Below, piece after piece: positions 8,499-15,993 of a DNA stretch of 64,000 nucleotides. The notes under the pieces were generated by a model, which searched no databases, was not told where the DNA came from, and saw nothing but the letters and a program-made list of their open reading frames with translations. The number at the start of each line of letters is the position of its first letter. Positions within the stretch are counted from its first letter, which is position 1. Source of the DNA: an uncultured Porphyromonadaceae bacterium (lineage in GTDB: Bacteria; Bacteroidota; Bacteroidia; Bacteroidales; Muribaculaceae). The stretch spans positions 62,001 to 126,000 of the forward strand of contig URMS01000007.1 of NCBI GenBank assembly GCA_900548975.1. The letters are read 5' to 3'. Position numbers and translations under genes: made by a program.

Positions 8499-9380
8499 AT
8501 GAAAAAAATGATTCTGGGCGTGTGCGCCCTTATGGCTATGGCCGCTGTATCGTGCGGCAAGTGCGGCGACAGCTCGTGCTCCACAGCCAAAACCGATTCT
8601 CTCTCGACCGTCTACGGCGAATACGTAGGCACAGTGCTTGCAGCCGACATGCAGACTAAGGACCGCGAGAATATCGACGCCAACAAGAAAGCATTCATGC
8701 GCGGCATGCAGATCGTATTCGGTGCCGACGAAGACAAGAACACCCAGATGGGTATGCAGGTGGCCCTGCAGATGCTCGGCGAAATCAGCCAGCTCGAATC
8801 GCAGGGTGCCGTTATCGACCGTGCCAAGGCCATGGCAAGCTTCAAGAAGGCCTTTATGTCGGACTCCGTGAATATGATGCAGTCGCAGACCATGATGATG
8901 GAGCTGCAGCGTCTTATCGGCGAGGCCCGCGAGGAAGCCGCTGCCGAAGCCGCCCGCAAGAAAGCCGAGGATCCCGAGGCAGTAGCCAACGTGAAGGCCG
9001 GCAAAGAATATGTGGAAGATCTGCAGAGCAAGGACAGCAACGTAGTGCTCGCATCCTCCGGTCTGGCATATAAGATCGAGGATCCCGGCCAGGGCGACAA
9101 GCCGACTGCCAACTCCACCGTGGTTGTCAACTATACAGGCCGTCACCTCAACGGCGAGGTATTCGACAGCACCGACGGCGGCACTCCCGCCACCTTCAAC
9201 CTCCAGGGTGTTGTTCCCGGTTTCCGCGAAGGCCTCATGCTGCTTGGCAAGACCGGCCGCGCCACTCTCTACATCCCCGGCGAACTCGCCTACGGCCCCA
9301 ACGGCCAGCCCGCCGCCAAGATCGGTCCCAACGAGATGCTCGTGTTCGACGTCGAACTCCTCGACATCGATCCCGAATAA
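8499..9380 (+). CDS. FKBP-type peptidyl-prolyl cis-trans isomerase, lipoprotein
   Basis: A 293-residue FKBP lipoprotein. The signal ends in a lipobox (AAVSC, Cys19), so it should sit on the periplasmic or outer membrane face. A charged helical N-terminal part (about 40-175, rich in Gln, Met, Ala and Glu) precedes the isomerase domain (about 205-293): VNYTGRHL, EVFDST, VVPGF, LAYGPNG, VFDVELLDI. The pocket tryptophan is phenylalanine here. It is separated by 58 bases from the second FKBP gene and followed by an intrinsic terminator, so it may end a three-gene unit. Confidence 0.92.
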   Translation: MKKMILGVCALMAMAAVSCGKCGDSSCSTAKTDSLSTVYGEYVGTVLAADMQTKDRENIDANKKAFMRGMQIVFGADEDKNTQMGMQVALQMLGEISQLESQGAVIDRAKAMASFKKAFMSDSVNMMQSQTMMMELQRLIGEAREEAAAEAARKKAEDPEAVANVKAGKEYVEDLQSKDSNVVLASSGLAYKIEDPGQGDKPTANSTVVVNYTGRHLNGEVFDSTDGGTPATFNLQGVVPGFREGLMLLGKTGRATLYIPGELAYGPNGQPAAKIGPNEMLVFDVELLDIDPE

Positions 9381-9403
9381 TCATACTTACCGTACTTTCT
9401 TTT

Positions 9404-9434
9404 GCCCGGACGCCGCCGCGCCCGGGCTTTTTTT
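9404..9434 (+). terminator. intrinsic terminator after the FKBP cluster
   Basis: GCCCGG (9404-9409) pairs with CCGGGC (9422-9427) around a GC-rich loop, followed by seven T. Confidence 0.75.
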
Positions 9435-9508
9435 ACGGCTTTGGCACGATTGGAGACACCGGTCCGGCCGCTTTTGAGTAATTTTACGCCATAACAACCT
9501 CATATCAC

Positions 9509-12244
9509 ATGAAAACCATCCTATCGAAGTACTTTTTCTTATTTCTGCTGGGCCTGTTGCCGCTTTTGGCGGCCTGCACCGGTAACAGCGATGTCCTCGA
9601 GACCAGTGTCGAATTCAGCTCGTCGCCGCAGGGCGTGGCGCAGGAAAATCCACGCTTTTCGTGGATTCTCAATGCCGACGGCCGCGGTATAATGCAGAAA
9701 TCCTATCAGATAAAGGTAGCCCGCAGCGAGGCCGCTCTCCGCGATGGCGAAAATCTCGTATGGAACTCGGGCACGGTCGATTCCGACGACTCCCATCTGG
9801 TGTCCTATGCCGGTCCGGCTCTCGAAGGAAGCCGCACCTACTGGTGGCAGGTGACCGTGCGCACCACCGACGGCAAGGAGTACACGAGCGCTCCGGCGCA
9901 CTGGACCATGGCCCGTGACGCTGACCGTCCATGGACCGCCGCCTGGATAGGCCTCAACGATTCGACTGACATTAAGGTGGCCGACAACCGCACCACTCTG
10001 CCGGTGCGCTATCTGCGCAAGGAGTTCGGCCTCCGCGACAAGCCTGTGCGCGCCATGCTGAGTGTGTCGGGCATCGGTTCGTCGTACTGCTATCTCAACG
10101 GGCGCCGTGTCGGCGACGATGTCTTCGGCCCGCTGCCGGCACTCTACGACGCTTCCGTGCCCTTCCTCACCTATGATGTCACCGACATGCTCGCAGCCGG
10201 CGACAACGCCATTGGCGTGGCTTTGGGCAATGGCCGCTACTTCCCCATGCGTGCCGAGGGCATGCTGGGCTGGGGGCTGCCGCGCCTTATCGCCGAGCTC
10301 GAGGTAGAGTACCCCGACGGCACGGTCGAGACCATAGTTTCCGACCCCACATGGCGTGCGACCGCCGACGGCCCCGTGCGCGCCAACAACGAATACGACG
10401 GCGAGACCTTCGATGCCTCCATGGTCCTGGGCGACTGGACCGCCGCCGGTTACGACGATTCGGCATGGCAGCCGGCAGTTGCCATGGACGCCCCTGCCGG
10501 GCGCCTGAAGGCCCAGATGTCGCCCTGCATCAAGGTGATGGACCGCATCAGCCCTGTGTCGGTGCGCAAGGTGGGCGACAACCGCTATATCGTCGACATG
10601 GGCCAGAATATGGTCGGATTTCCGCGGGTGCGCTTCAGCGGCACCAAGGACAAGCCCGTGACCATGCGTTTCGCCGAGGTGCTGCAGCCCGGCGACAGCA
10701 CCAGCCTCTATACCGACAATCTGCGTTCGGCCCTGGTCACCGACACATATATCCCCGCCGCCGACGGCGTATTCGAGTGGCAGCCCGAGTTCGTGTACCA
10801 CGGCTATCGCTTCATGGAAGTGGAAGGCGTGGCTGCCGAACCGACCCCCGATGATATCGAGGGTCTGGTGATATACGACGACATGGCCACCACAGGCTCG
10901 TTCGAATGCTCCGACGAAATTCTCACCCGTCTGCATCGCAACGCTTACCACGGCATACGCGGCAATTACCGCGGCATGCCCACCGACTGCCCCCAGCGCG
11001 ACGAGCGCCACGGATGGCTCGGCGACCGCACCACAGGCGCCTATGGCGAGAGCTTCCTCTTCGACAACGCTCTTCTCTACCGCAAATGGCTGGCCGACAT
11101 CGAGGAATCGATGAGCGACGCCGGCAGCATTTCCGACGTCTCGCCCCGATACTGGACGCTCCACCAGGACGACGTGACATGGCCTGCCGCATATTTCTAT
11201 ATCGCCGACATGCTCTACAATAATTTCGGCGACGATTATTCGATCCGCAACCGCTATGCGTCGATGAAAAAATGGGTGGAGCATATGATGGCCGACCACA
11301 TGACCGACTACATCATCACCACCGATACCTATGGCGACTGGTGTCTGCCGCCCGAATCGCTCGAGCTGATACACTCCAACGACCCTGCGCGCCGCACCGA
11401 CGGCCGGTTGCTGTCGACATCGGTGTTCTACAGCATTCTGCAGCTCATGCAGAAGTTCGCCGACATCAACGGCTGCCCCGACGACAAGGCCCGCTATGCC
11501 GGCATCGCCGAAAAGATGAAGGACGCCTACAATGCCGAGTTCTACCACTCCGACACCCACAGCTATGCCAACAATACCGTCACGGCCAATCTGCTGTCGC
11601 TGCGCCTCGGTCTCGTGCCCGAGGGCGACGCTCAGGCCGTATGCGACAACGCCGTGCGGCGCACCGTCGAAGAGTGCGACGGCCATGTGAGCGTGGGTGT
11701 TCTCGGCATTCAGCACCTTATGCGCGGTCTTACCGAGCACGGCAACGCCGACCTCGCTTTCAGCATAGCCTCGAACGACACCTATCCGTCGTGGGGATAT
11801 ATGATACGCCGCGGCGCCACCACCATCTGGGAGCTGTGGAACGGCGATACCGCCGACCCCGCCATGAATTCGCGCAACCATGTGATGCTCCTCGGCGACG
11901 TGCTTATATGGATGTACGAGGATCTCGCCGGCATAGCCAATCATCCCGACACTGTCGGCTTTAAGAAGATACTCATGAAGCCGGTGTTCCCGGCCGGTCT
12001 CGACGCCGTAAGCGCCTCGCACCGCACGCCCTACGGCACAGTGTCGAGCAGCTGGACCAAAAGGGACGGCGATTTCGAGTGGACAGTGACCATCCCGGCC
12101 AATACCACCGCCGAAATCGTGCTGCCCACCGCCCTCGGCGCATCCCTGCAGGGAGATACCACCGGCGTCATATCCGTCGCCGAATCCGACGGCAACACCC
12201 ACACCACCCTCGGGTCCGGTACCTACACCTTCGGGAACCGTTAG
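9509..12244 (+). CDS. glycoside hydrolase family 78 alpha-L-rhamnosidase, lipoprotein
   Basis: A 911-residue exported enzyme with a lipobox (LLAAC, Cys23), expected on the cell surface or in the periplasm. The order is that of GH78: an N-terminal FN3-like domain (about 35-145, ENPRFSWIL..), a beta-sandwich with YCYLNGRRVGDDVFGP (about 190-205), a second beta domain, the (alpha/alpha)6 catalytic barrel from about 465 with the conserved TDCPQRDERHGWLGD (about 491-505, carrying catalytic carboxylates), and a C-terminal beta-sandwich. It would release terminal alpha-L-rhamnose from plant or bacterial glycans or glycosides. No SusC/SusD pair lies nearby. A second rhamnosidase of family 106 is at 36774. 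Confidence 0.93.
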   Translation: MKTILSKYFFLFLLGLLPLLAACTGNSDVLETSVEFSSSPQGVAQENPRFSWILNADGRGIMQKSYQIKVARSEAALRDGENLVWNSGTVDSDDSHLVSYAGPALEGSRTYWWQVTVRTTDGKEYTSAPAHWTMARDADRPWTAAWIGLNDSTDIKVADNRTTLPVRYLRKEFGLRDKPVRAMLSVSGIGSSYCYLNGRRVGDDVFGPLPALYDASVPFLTYDVTDMLAAGDNAIGVALGNGRYFPMRAEGMLGWGLPRLIAELEVEYPDGTVETIVSDPTWRATADGPVRANNEYDGETFDASMVLGDWTAAGYDDSAWQPAVAMDAPAGRLKAQMSPCIKVMDRISPVSVRKVGDNRYIVDMGQNMVGFPRVRFSGTKDKPVTMRFAEVLQPGDSTSLYTDNLRSALVTDTYIPAADGVFEWQPEFVYHGYRFMEVEGVAAEPTPDDIEGLVIYDDMATTGSFECSDEILTRLHRNAYHGIRGNYRGMPTDCPQRDERHGWLGDRTTGAYGESFLFDNALLYRKWLADIEESMSDAGSISDVSPRYWTLHQDDVTWPAAYFYIADMLYNNFGDDYSIRNRYASMKKWVEHMMADHMTDYIITTDTYGDWCLPPESLELIHSNDPARRTDGRLLSTSVFYSILQLMQKFADINGCPDDKARYAGIAEKMKDAYNAEFYHSDTHSYANNTVTANLLSLRLGLVPEGDAQAVCDNAVRRTVEECDGHVSVGVLGIQHLMRGLTEHGNADLAFSIASNDTYPSWGYMIRRGATTIWELWNGDTADPAMNSRNHVMLLGDVLIWMYEDLAGIANHPDTVGFKKILMKPVFPAGLDAVSASHRTPYGTVSSSWTKRDGDFEWTVTIPANTTAEIVLPTALGASLQGDTTGVISVAESDGNTHTTLGSGTYTFGNR

Positions 12245-12280
12245 CGCCCGTAGATTTGAATCGGCTATTCTCTCAGGCAG

Positions 12281-12388
12281 ACCCGCGGTGAGCGGGTCGG
12301 GAGACAATAGCGCAGGGTGGAGCGTAGCGAGACCCTGCGATTAGGTCCATATACGTTAACAAAACCCGCAGTGAGCGGGTTGCGAGAC
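12281..12388. repeat. REP-like palindromic element, copy 1
   Basis: Three hairpins in a row: ACCCGCGGTGAGCGGGT at 12281-12297, core CGCAGGGT...ACCCTGCG at 12311-12339, and ACCCGCAGTGAGCGGGT at 12364-12380 followed by TGCGAGAC. Related copies are at 17511-17624 and 36575-36684. It begins 37 bases after the GH78 stop. Non-coding; function unknown. Confidence 0.8.
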
Positions 12389-12428
12389 TTCGAATTTGTC
12401 AATTCACCACGGAGAGGTCGAAGATTTT

Positions 12429-12473
12429 AAGCCCGGGTTAAGGGTCGCCGACAGGCGCCCGCAACCCGGGTTT
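12429..12473. terminator. bidirectional hairpin between convergent genes
   Basis: AAGCCCGGGTT (12429-12439) pairs with AACCCGGGTTT (12463-12473) with one mismatch, followed by T on the plus strand (TTTTATT) and TTAAAAT on the minus. It lies between the convergent GH78 and DUF3298 genes. Confidence 0.6.
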
Positions 12474-12523
12474 TATTGATGCTCCCATAGAAACCGACCC
12501 TGTAGGTGTCGGACTAACACAAC

Positions 12524-13381
12524 TTATTCGCGGGAGGACAGTAGGGCGGCGGTGCGGGGGAGCATCAGGGGGCGGAGGCTGGAGTAGGGGATGGTGCAGG
12601 AGGGCATGCCGTCGGCGTAGCAGGCTATTTCGTACTGCTGGTAGGTGAACACGAGGCCTTCTGCATCGAAGACCGGCGGATAGGCCGGTAGCCTGAGCGT
12701 GTCGGGGTTGATGAGGAGCACGTCGGCCAGGGTGGCGCCCTCAGAGGCATTTTCCTTGAAGTACTGGTCCCACAGGGCTTTTTTCACCAGTTCTACGACT
12801 GCGGGCATCTTTGCCGGCTCGAAAATATTGGCCTCGGTAAGCCGCTCGCCGGTGTTGGCGTTGAATGTCTGGCCTACGCCGAGGCTGCCGCCGTGAGCGC
12901 CGCCCAGATATATGTAGTCCGAGAAAGAGTAGGACAGCAGGCTGTCGGAAGAATAGACCGGGCGGAAGGAGCTTTGGAACTCGTACTCGATGGCTATTTT
13001 TTCGCGGGCGAACTCCGCGAAATCGTTTTCGCTCATCTTCGCTATGGCGGCTCCGCACTCGTCGAGGAGGGCCTGTCCGTTCTGCAGGTCGCCGGTCGAC
13101 AGGCGGTGGCCGGTGCCGAAATCGTCGGCCACGGCGCGTGCCAGGCGCTCGCCTATCCATGCCCGCACGCTGTCGGCGAGAGCCGATGTGTCGTTGGCGG
13201 GATACAGGCCTTTGATTTCGATTTTGGCTTTGCACCCGGCGGTAACCACGGAGTCGGCCCAGCCGATAGAGTCGGTGGCGAAGACCGGTGCGTGGTGTTC
13301 AGGGGTAGATGTCGCTACGCTGCAGGCCGCCAGCGACAGCGCCGCTATCGCCGCCGGCAAAATATTTAGACGGTGTTTCAT
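12524..13381 (-). CDS. DUF3298/RsiV-like lipoprotein
   Basis: A 285-residue lipoprotein with lipobox LAAC (Cys20), so it is anchored in the envelope. The N-terminal half resembles the DUF4163/PdaC fold and the C-terminal half the DUF3298 domain, with the diagnostic YLGGAHGGSLGVGQTFNANT and a following TGERLTEANIF. Related domains occur in RsiV, where they bind lysozyme, but here there is no sigma factor next door, so that role should not be assumed. The ATG at 13381 gives MKHRLNILPA as a normal signal start; an in-frame ATG at 13390 would add MEI. A TATATTTG -7 box lies at 13416-13423. Confidence 0.83.
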   Translation of the reverse strand: MKHRLNILPAAIAALSLAACSVATSTPEHHAPVFATDSIGWADSVVTAGCKAKIEIKGLYPANDTSALADSVRAWIGERLARAVADDFGTGHRLSTGDLQNGQALLDECGAAIAKMSENDFAEFAREKIAIEYEFQSSFRPVYSSDSLLSYSFSDYIYLGGAHGGSLGVGQTFNANTGERLTEANIFEPAKMPAVVELVKKALWDQYFKENASEGATLADVLLINPDTLRLPAYPPVFDAEGLVFTYQQYEIACYADGMPSCTIPYSSLRPLMLPRTAALLSSRE

Positions 13382-13415
13382 AATTTCCATTTTCGCTTAT
13401 TCGGTGTTAGAAGCA

Positions 13416-13423
13416 CAAATATA
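13416..13423 (-). promoter_or_regulatory. putative -7 box for DUF3298 gene
   Basis: TATATTTG on the minus strand, 35 bases ahead of the ATG at 13381. It sits just beyond the U-tract of the serpin terminator. No clear -33. Confidence 0.5.
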
Positions 13424-13426
13424 GCG

Positions 13427-13457
13427 AAAAAAACAGGGCAAGCGCACCGGCTTGCCC
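13427..13457 (-). terminator. intrinsic terminator of the C10 protease-serpin unit
   Basis: On the minus strand GGCAAG..CTTGCCC (GGGCAAG 13436-13442 with CTTGCCC 13451-13457) is followed by TG and seven T (13427-13433), 21 bases past the serpin stop. Confidence 0.78.
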
Positions 13458-13477
13458 CGCTCATTAACTTTCTAATC

Positions 13478-14701
13478 TTACAGGTTCATGATTTTGCCGG
13501 CGAAAAGAATGCTGTTTGTGCTCTTTTCGGTAATGAGGAATATAAACGGACGGTCGAATGTAACAGGTCTAAAGCCGGGACTGGCATTTACCAGATGCCC
13601 AGACGTGATAGTGGCGGCCTCAGCACCCTGCTCGTTAAACTCGACAGATGTTTTCTGGCGAACCAGAAAACCTACCTCCGAAAGCGGTTCATTGAAAAGA
13701 TTTACCCGTCCCGGTGCCAAAAGACTCTTCACACCCATGTCGTGGAGTATGTCGTTCAGATCTATCTCTTTGTTCTCTGCGATCTTGAATCTCGGCAGCG
13801 AGATGTCTATGCCCCGGTTATGCGGCTCGTACGACCAAAGTTCTTTCAGGGCATCGGATTCGATAAGTTCTTCAATATCGCCTGAGGGCAGGATAAATGT
13901 GGCATTGAAAGCTCCGGCGCCGAAGGGCAACTCAACTGCTTCATAGTCGGCAGTACGCTCATACAGGTAGCCTCCCTCGCGGTTCATCATGTCGATCTGC
14001 GAGTCGCCATTCTGTCCGTGGAAGGTCGCTTTCTTTGTATTTTTAGTTTTGAAAACATATTTCCACTCCGCTTTGAAATAGGTGGCATTGATGAGAGCAC
14101 TGTATACAGGTAATTTAACAGTGATATCACGGATGAGGCCGCGCGTCTTGTCGTTTACCCACGAATTGATTTCTTCTTTCACATTCGGCGACTTACCGGT
14201 CATATCGCGCCTGAAGATGTCGGCTTTGTAATACTCCTGTGCGATGTTGCTGAAAGTGGGTGTGAGAGTGAACTCCTGCTCGTACCACACCGAGTTTGCG
14301 AAGGCTAATTGCGCTTTCGGGTCGAGCGAGGGCAGTTTGGCTGCAAGAGTGGCATAGAGTTCGTTGAGTTCGTCGGTACCGGAGTAGCCGAGAACCGAAG
14401 CGATCTCTGCTGCGGTCTCGTCGGACGCAGCGTTCGAAAGCATGCACAGCAACATGTTGGCGCTCAGAGGCGAGCATGCCACATTTTTGCCTTTATAGTC
14501 ATCTGCAAGCGCCACATTGCGGAAGAAATCGATATTAAAATCCCGAACCGCCGCCGCAGCCTCATTAGCCTCTGCCGTCAGCTCTATCACCGGAGTCACA
14601 CCGCTGTCGGTGCCTCCACCGTTGTCAGCAGGCTCATCGCCGGAGCATGCAGTCAGCAAACCGGCGAGAGTAACAGACATAAAAATAAATATTTTTTTCA
14701 T
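13478..14701 (-). CDS. serpin family protease inhibitor, lipoprotein (copy 1)
   Basis: A 407-residue serpin with a lipobox (LLTAC, Cys19) and an acidic/glycine linker (21-36) before the serpin fold. Family landmarks are INATYFKAEW (about 203-213), the hinge EFNEQGAEAAT (354-364) and the C-terminal RPVTFDRPFIFLI (378-390). Counting 17 residues from hinge Glu357 puts the scissile bond at Ala373-Ser374, so no basic P1 residue. Serpins trap proteases in a suicide complex, usually serine and sometimes cysteine types. The ATG at 14701 is chosen over the upstream TTG at 14713 because it starts the signal peptide MKKIFIFMSV. It is the last gene of a C10 protease-serpin-serpin unit. Confidence 0.93.
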   Translation of the reverse strand: MKKIFIFMSVTLAGLLTACSGDEPADNGGGTDSGVTPVIELTAEANEAAAAVRDFNIDFFRNVALADDYKGKNVACSPLSANMLLCMLSNAASDETAAEIASVLGYSGTDELNELYATLAAKLPSLDPKAQLAFANSVWYEQEFTLTPTFSNIAQEYYKADIFRRDMTGKSPNVKEEINSWVNDKTRGLIRDITVKLPVYSALINATYFKAEWKYVFKTKNTKKATFHGQNGDSQIDMMNREGGYLYERTADYEAVELPFGAGAFNATFILPSGDIEELIESDALKELWSYEPHNRGIDISLPRFKIAENKEIDLNDILHDMGVKSLLAPGRVNLFNEPLSEVGFLVRQKTSVEFNEQGAEAATITSGHLVNASPGFRPVTFDRPFIFLITEKSTNSILFAGKIMNL

Positions 14702-14761
14702 AACTCTTCTCAATATATCATATAAAAATGAACTCCTGTTGAATAGTCAACGGCCTTTTAA

Positions 14762-15985
14762 TCAGAGGTCCATGATTTTGCCGGCGAAAAGAATAGTTTT
14801 TGTACTTTTCTCGGTAATGAGGAATATGAACGGACGGTCGAATGTAACAGGTCTAAAGCCGGGACTGGCATTTACCAGATGCCCAGACGTGATAGTGGCG
14901 GCCTCAGCACCCTGCTCGTTAAACTCGACAGATGTTTTCTGGCGAACCAGAAAACCTACCTCCGAAAGCGGTTCATTGAAAAGATTTACCCGTCCCGGTG
15001 CCAAAAGACTCTTCACACCCATGTCGTGGAGTATGTCGTTCAGATCTATCTCTTTGTTCTCTGCGATCTTGAATCTCGGCAGCGAGATGTCTATGCCCCG
15101 GTTATGCGGCTCGTACGACCAAAGTTCTTTCAGGGCATCGGATTCGATAAGTTCTTCAATATCGCCTGAGGGCAGGATAAATGTGGCATTGAAAGCTCCG
15201 GCGCCGAAGGGCAACTCAACTGCTTCATAGTCGGCAGTACGCTCATACAGGTAGCCTCCCTCGCGGTTCATCATGTCGATCTGCGAGTCGCCATTCTGTC
15301 CGTGGAAGGTCGCTTTCTTTGTATTTTTAGTTTTGAAAACATATTTCCACTCCGCTTTGAAATAGGTGGCATTGATGAGAGCACTGTATACAGGTAATTT
15401 AACAGTGATATCACGGATGAGGCCGCGCGTCTTGTCGTTTACCCACGAATTGATTTCTTCTTTCACATTCGGCGACTTACCGGTCATATCGCGCCTGAAG
15501 ATGTCGGCTTTGTAATACTCCTGTGCGATGTTGCTGAAAGTGGGTGTGAGAGTGAACTCCTGCTCGTACCACACCGAGTTTGCGAAGGCTAATTGCGCTT
15601 TCGGGTCGAGCGAGGGCAGTTTGGCTGCAAGAGTGGCATAGAGTTCGTTGAGTTCGTCGGTACCGGAGTAGCCGAGAACCGAAGCGATCTCTGCTGCGGT
15701 CTCGTCGGACGCAGCGTTCGAAAGCATGCACAGCAACATGTTGGCGCTCAGAGGCGAGCATGCCACATTTTTGCCTTTATAGTCATCTGCAAGCGCCACA
15801 TTGCGGAAGAAATCGATATTAAAATCCCGAACCGCCGCCGCAGCCTCATTAGCCTCTGCCGTCAGCTCTATCACCGGAGTCACACCGCTGTCGGTGCCTC
15901 CACCGTTGTCAGCAGGCTCATCGCCGGAGCATGCAGTCAGCAAACCGGCGAGAGTAACAGACATAAAAATAAATATTTTTTTCAT
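14762..15985 (-). CDS. serpin family protease inhibitor, lipoprotein (copy 2)
   Basis: A second 407-residue serpin lipoprotein, the same as copy 1 except for Asn396Lys, Ser397Thr and Asn406Asp at the C-terminus. The lipobox, hinge (EFNEQGAEAAT) and predicted Ala373-Ser374 scissile bond are the same, so the two copies should have the same target and differ only in dosage. Its ATG at 15985 lies 8 bases after the stop of the C10 protease gene, with GAGAAGAG as a possible ribosome binding site overlapping that stop; an alternative TTG at 15997 would overlap it. The spacing means protease and inhibitor are made from one transcript. Confidence 0.93.
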   Translation of the reverse strand: MKKIFIFMSVTLAGLLTACSGDEPADNGGGTDSGVTPVIELTAEANEAAAAVRDFNIDFFRNVALADDYKGKNVACSPLSANMLLCMLSNAASDETAAEIASVLGYSGTDELNELYATLAAKLPSLDPKAQLAFANSVWYEQEFTLTPTFSNIAQEYYKADIFRRDMTGKSPNVKEEINSWVNDKTRGLIRDITVKLPVYSALINATYFKAEWKYVFKTKNTKKATFHGQNGDSQIDMMNREGGYLYERTADYEAVELPFGAGAFNATFILPSGDIEELIESDALKELWSYEPHNRGIDISLPRFKIAENKEIDLNDILHDMGVKSLLAPGRVNLFNEPLSEVGFLVRQKTSVEFNEQGAEAATITSGHLVNASPGFRPVTFDRPFIFLITEKSTKTILFAGKIMDL

Positions 15986-15993
15986 AACTCTTC

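Noticed and set aside
9539..12307. 922-codon open frame antisense to the GH78 gene
   Set aside because: It mirrors the codon pattern of the GH78 gene in GC-rich DNA and has no recognisable domain; the sense frame has a complete GH78 architecture and signal peptide.
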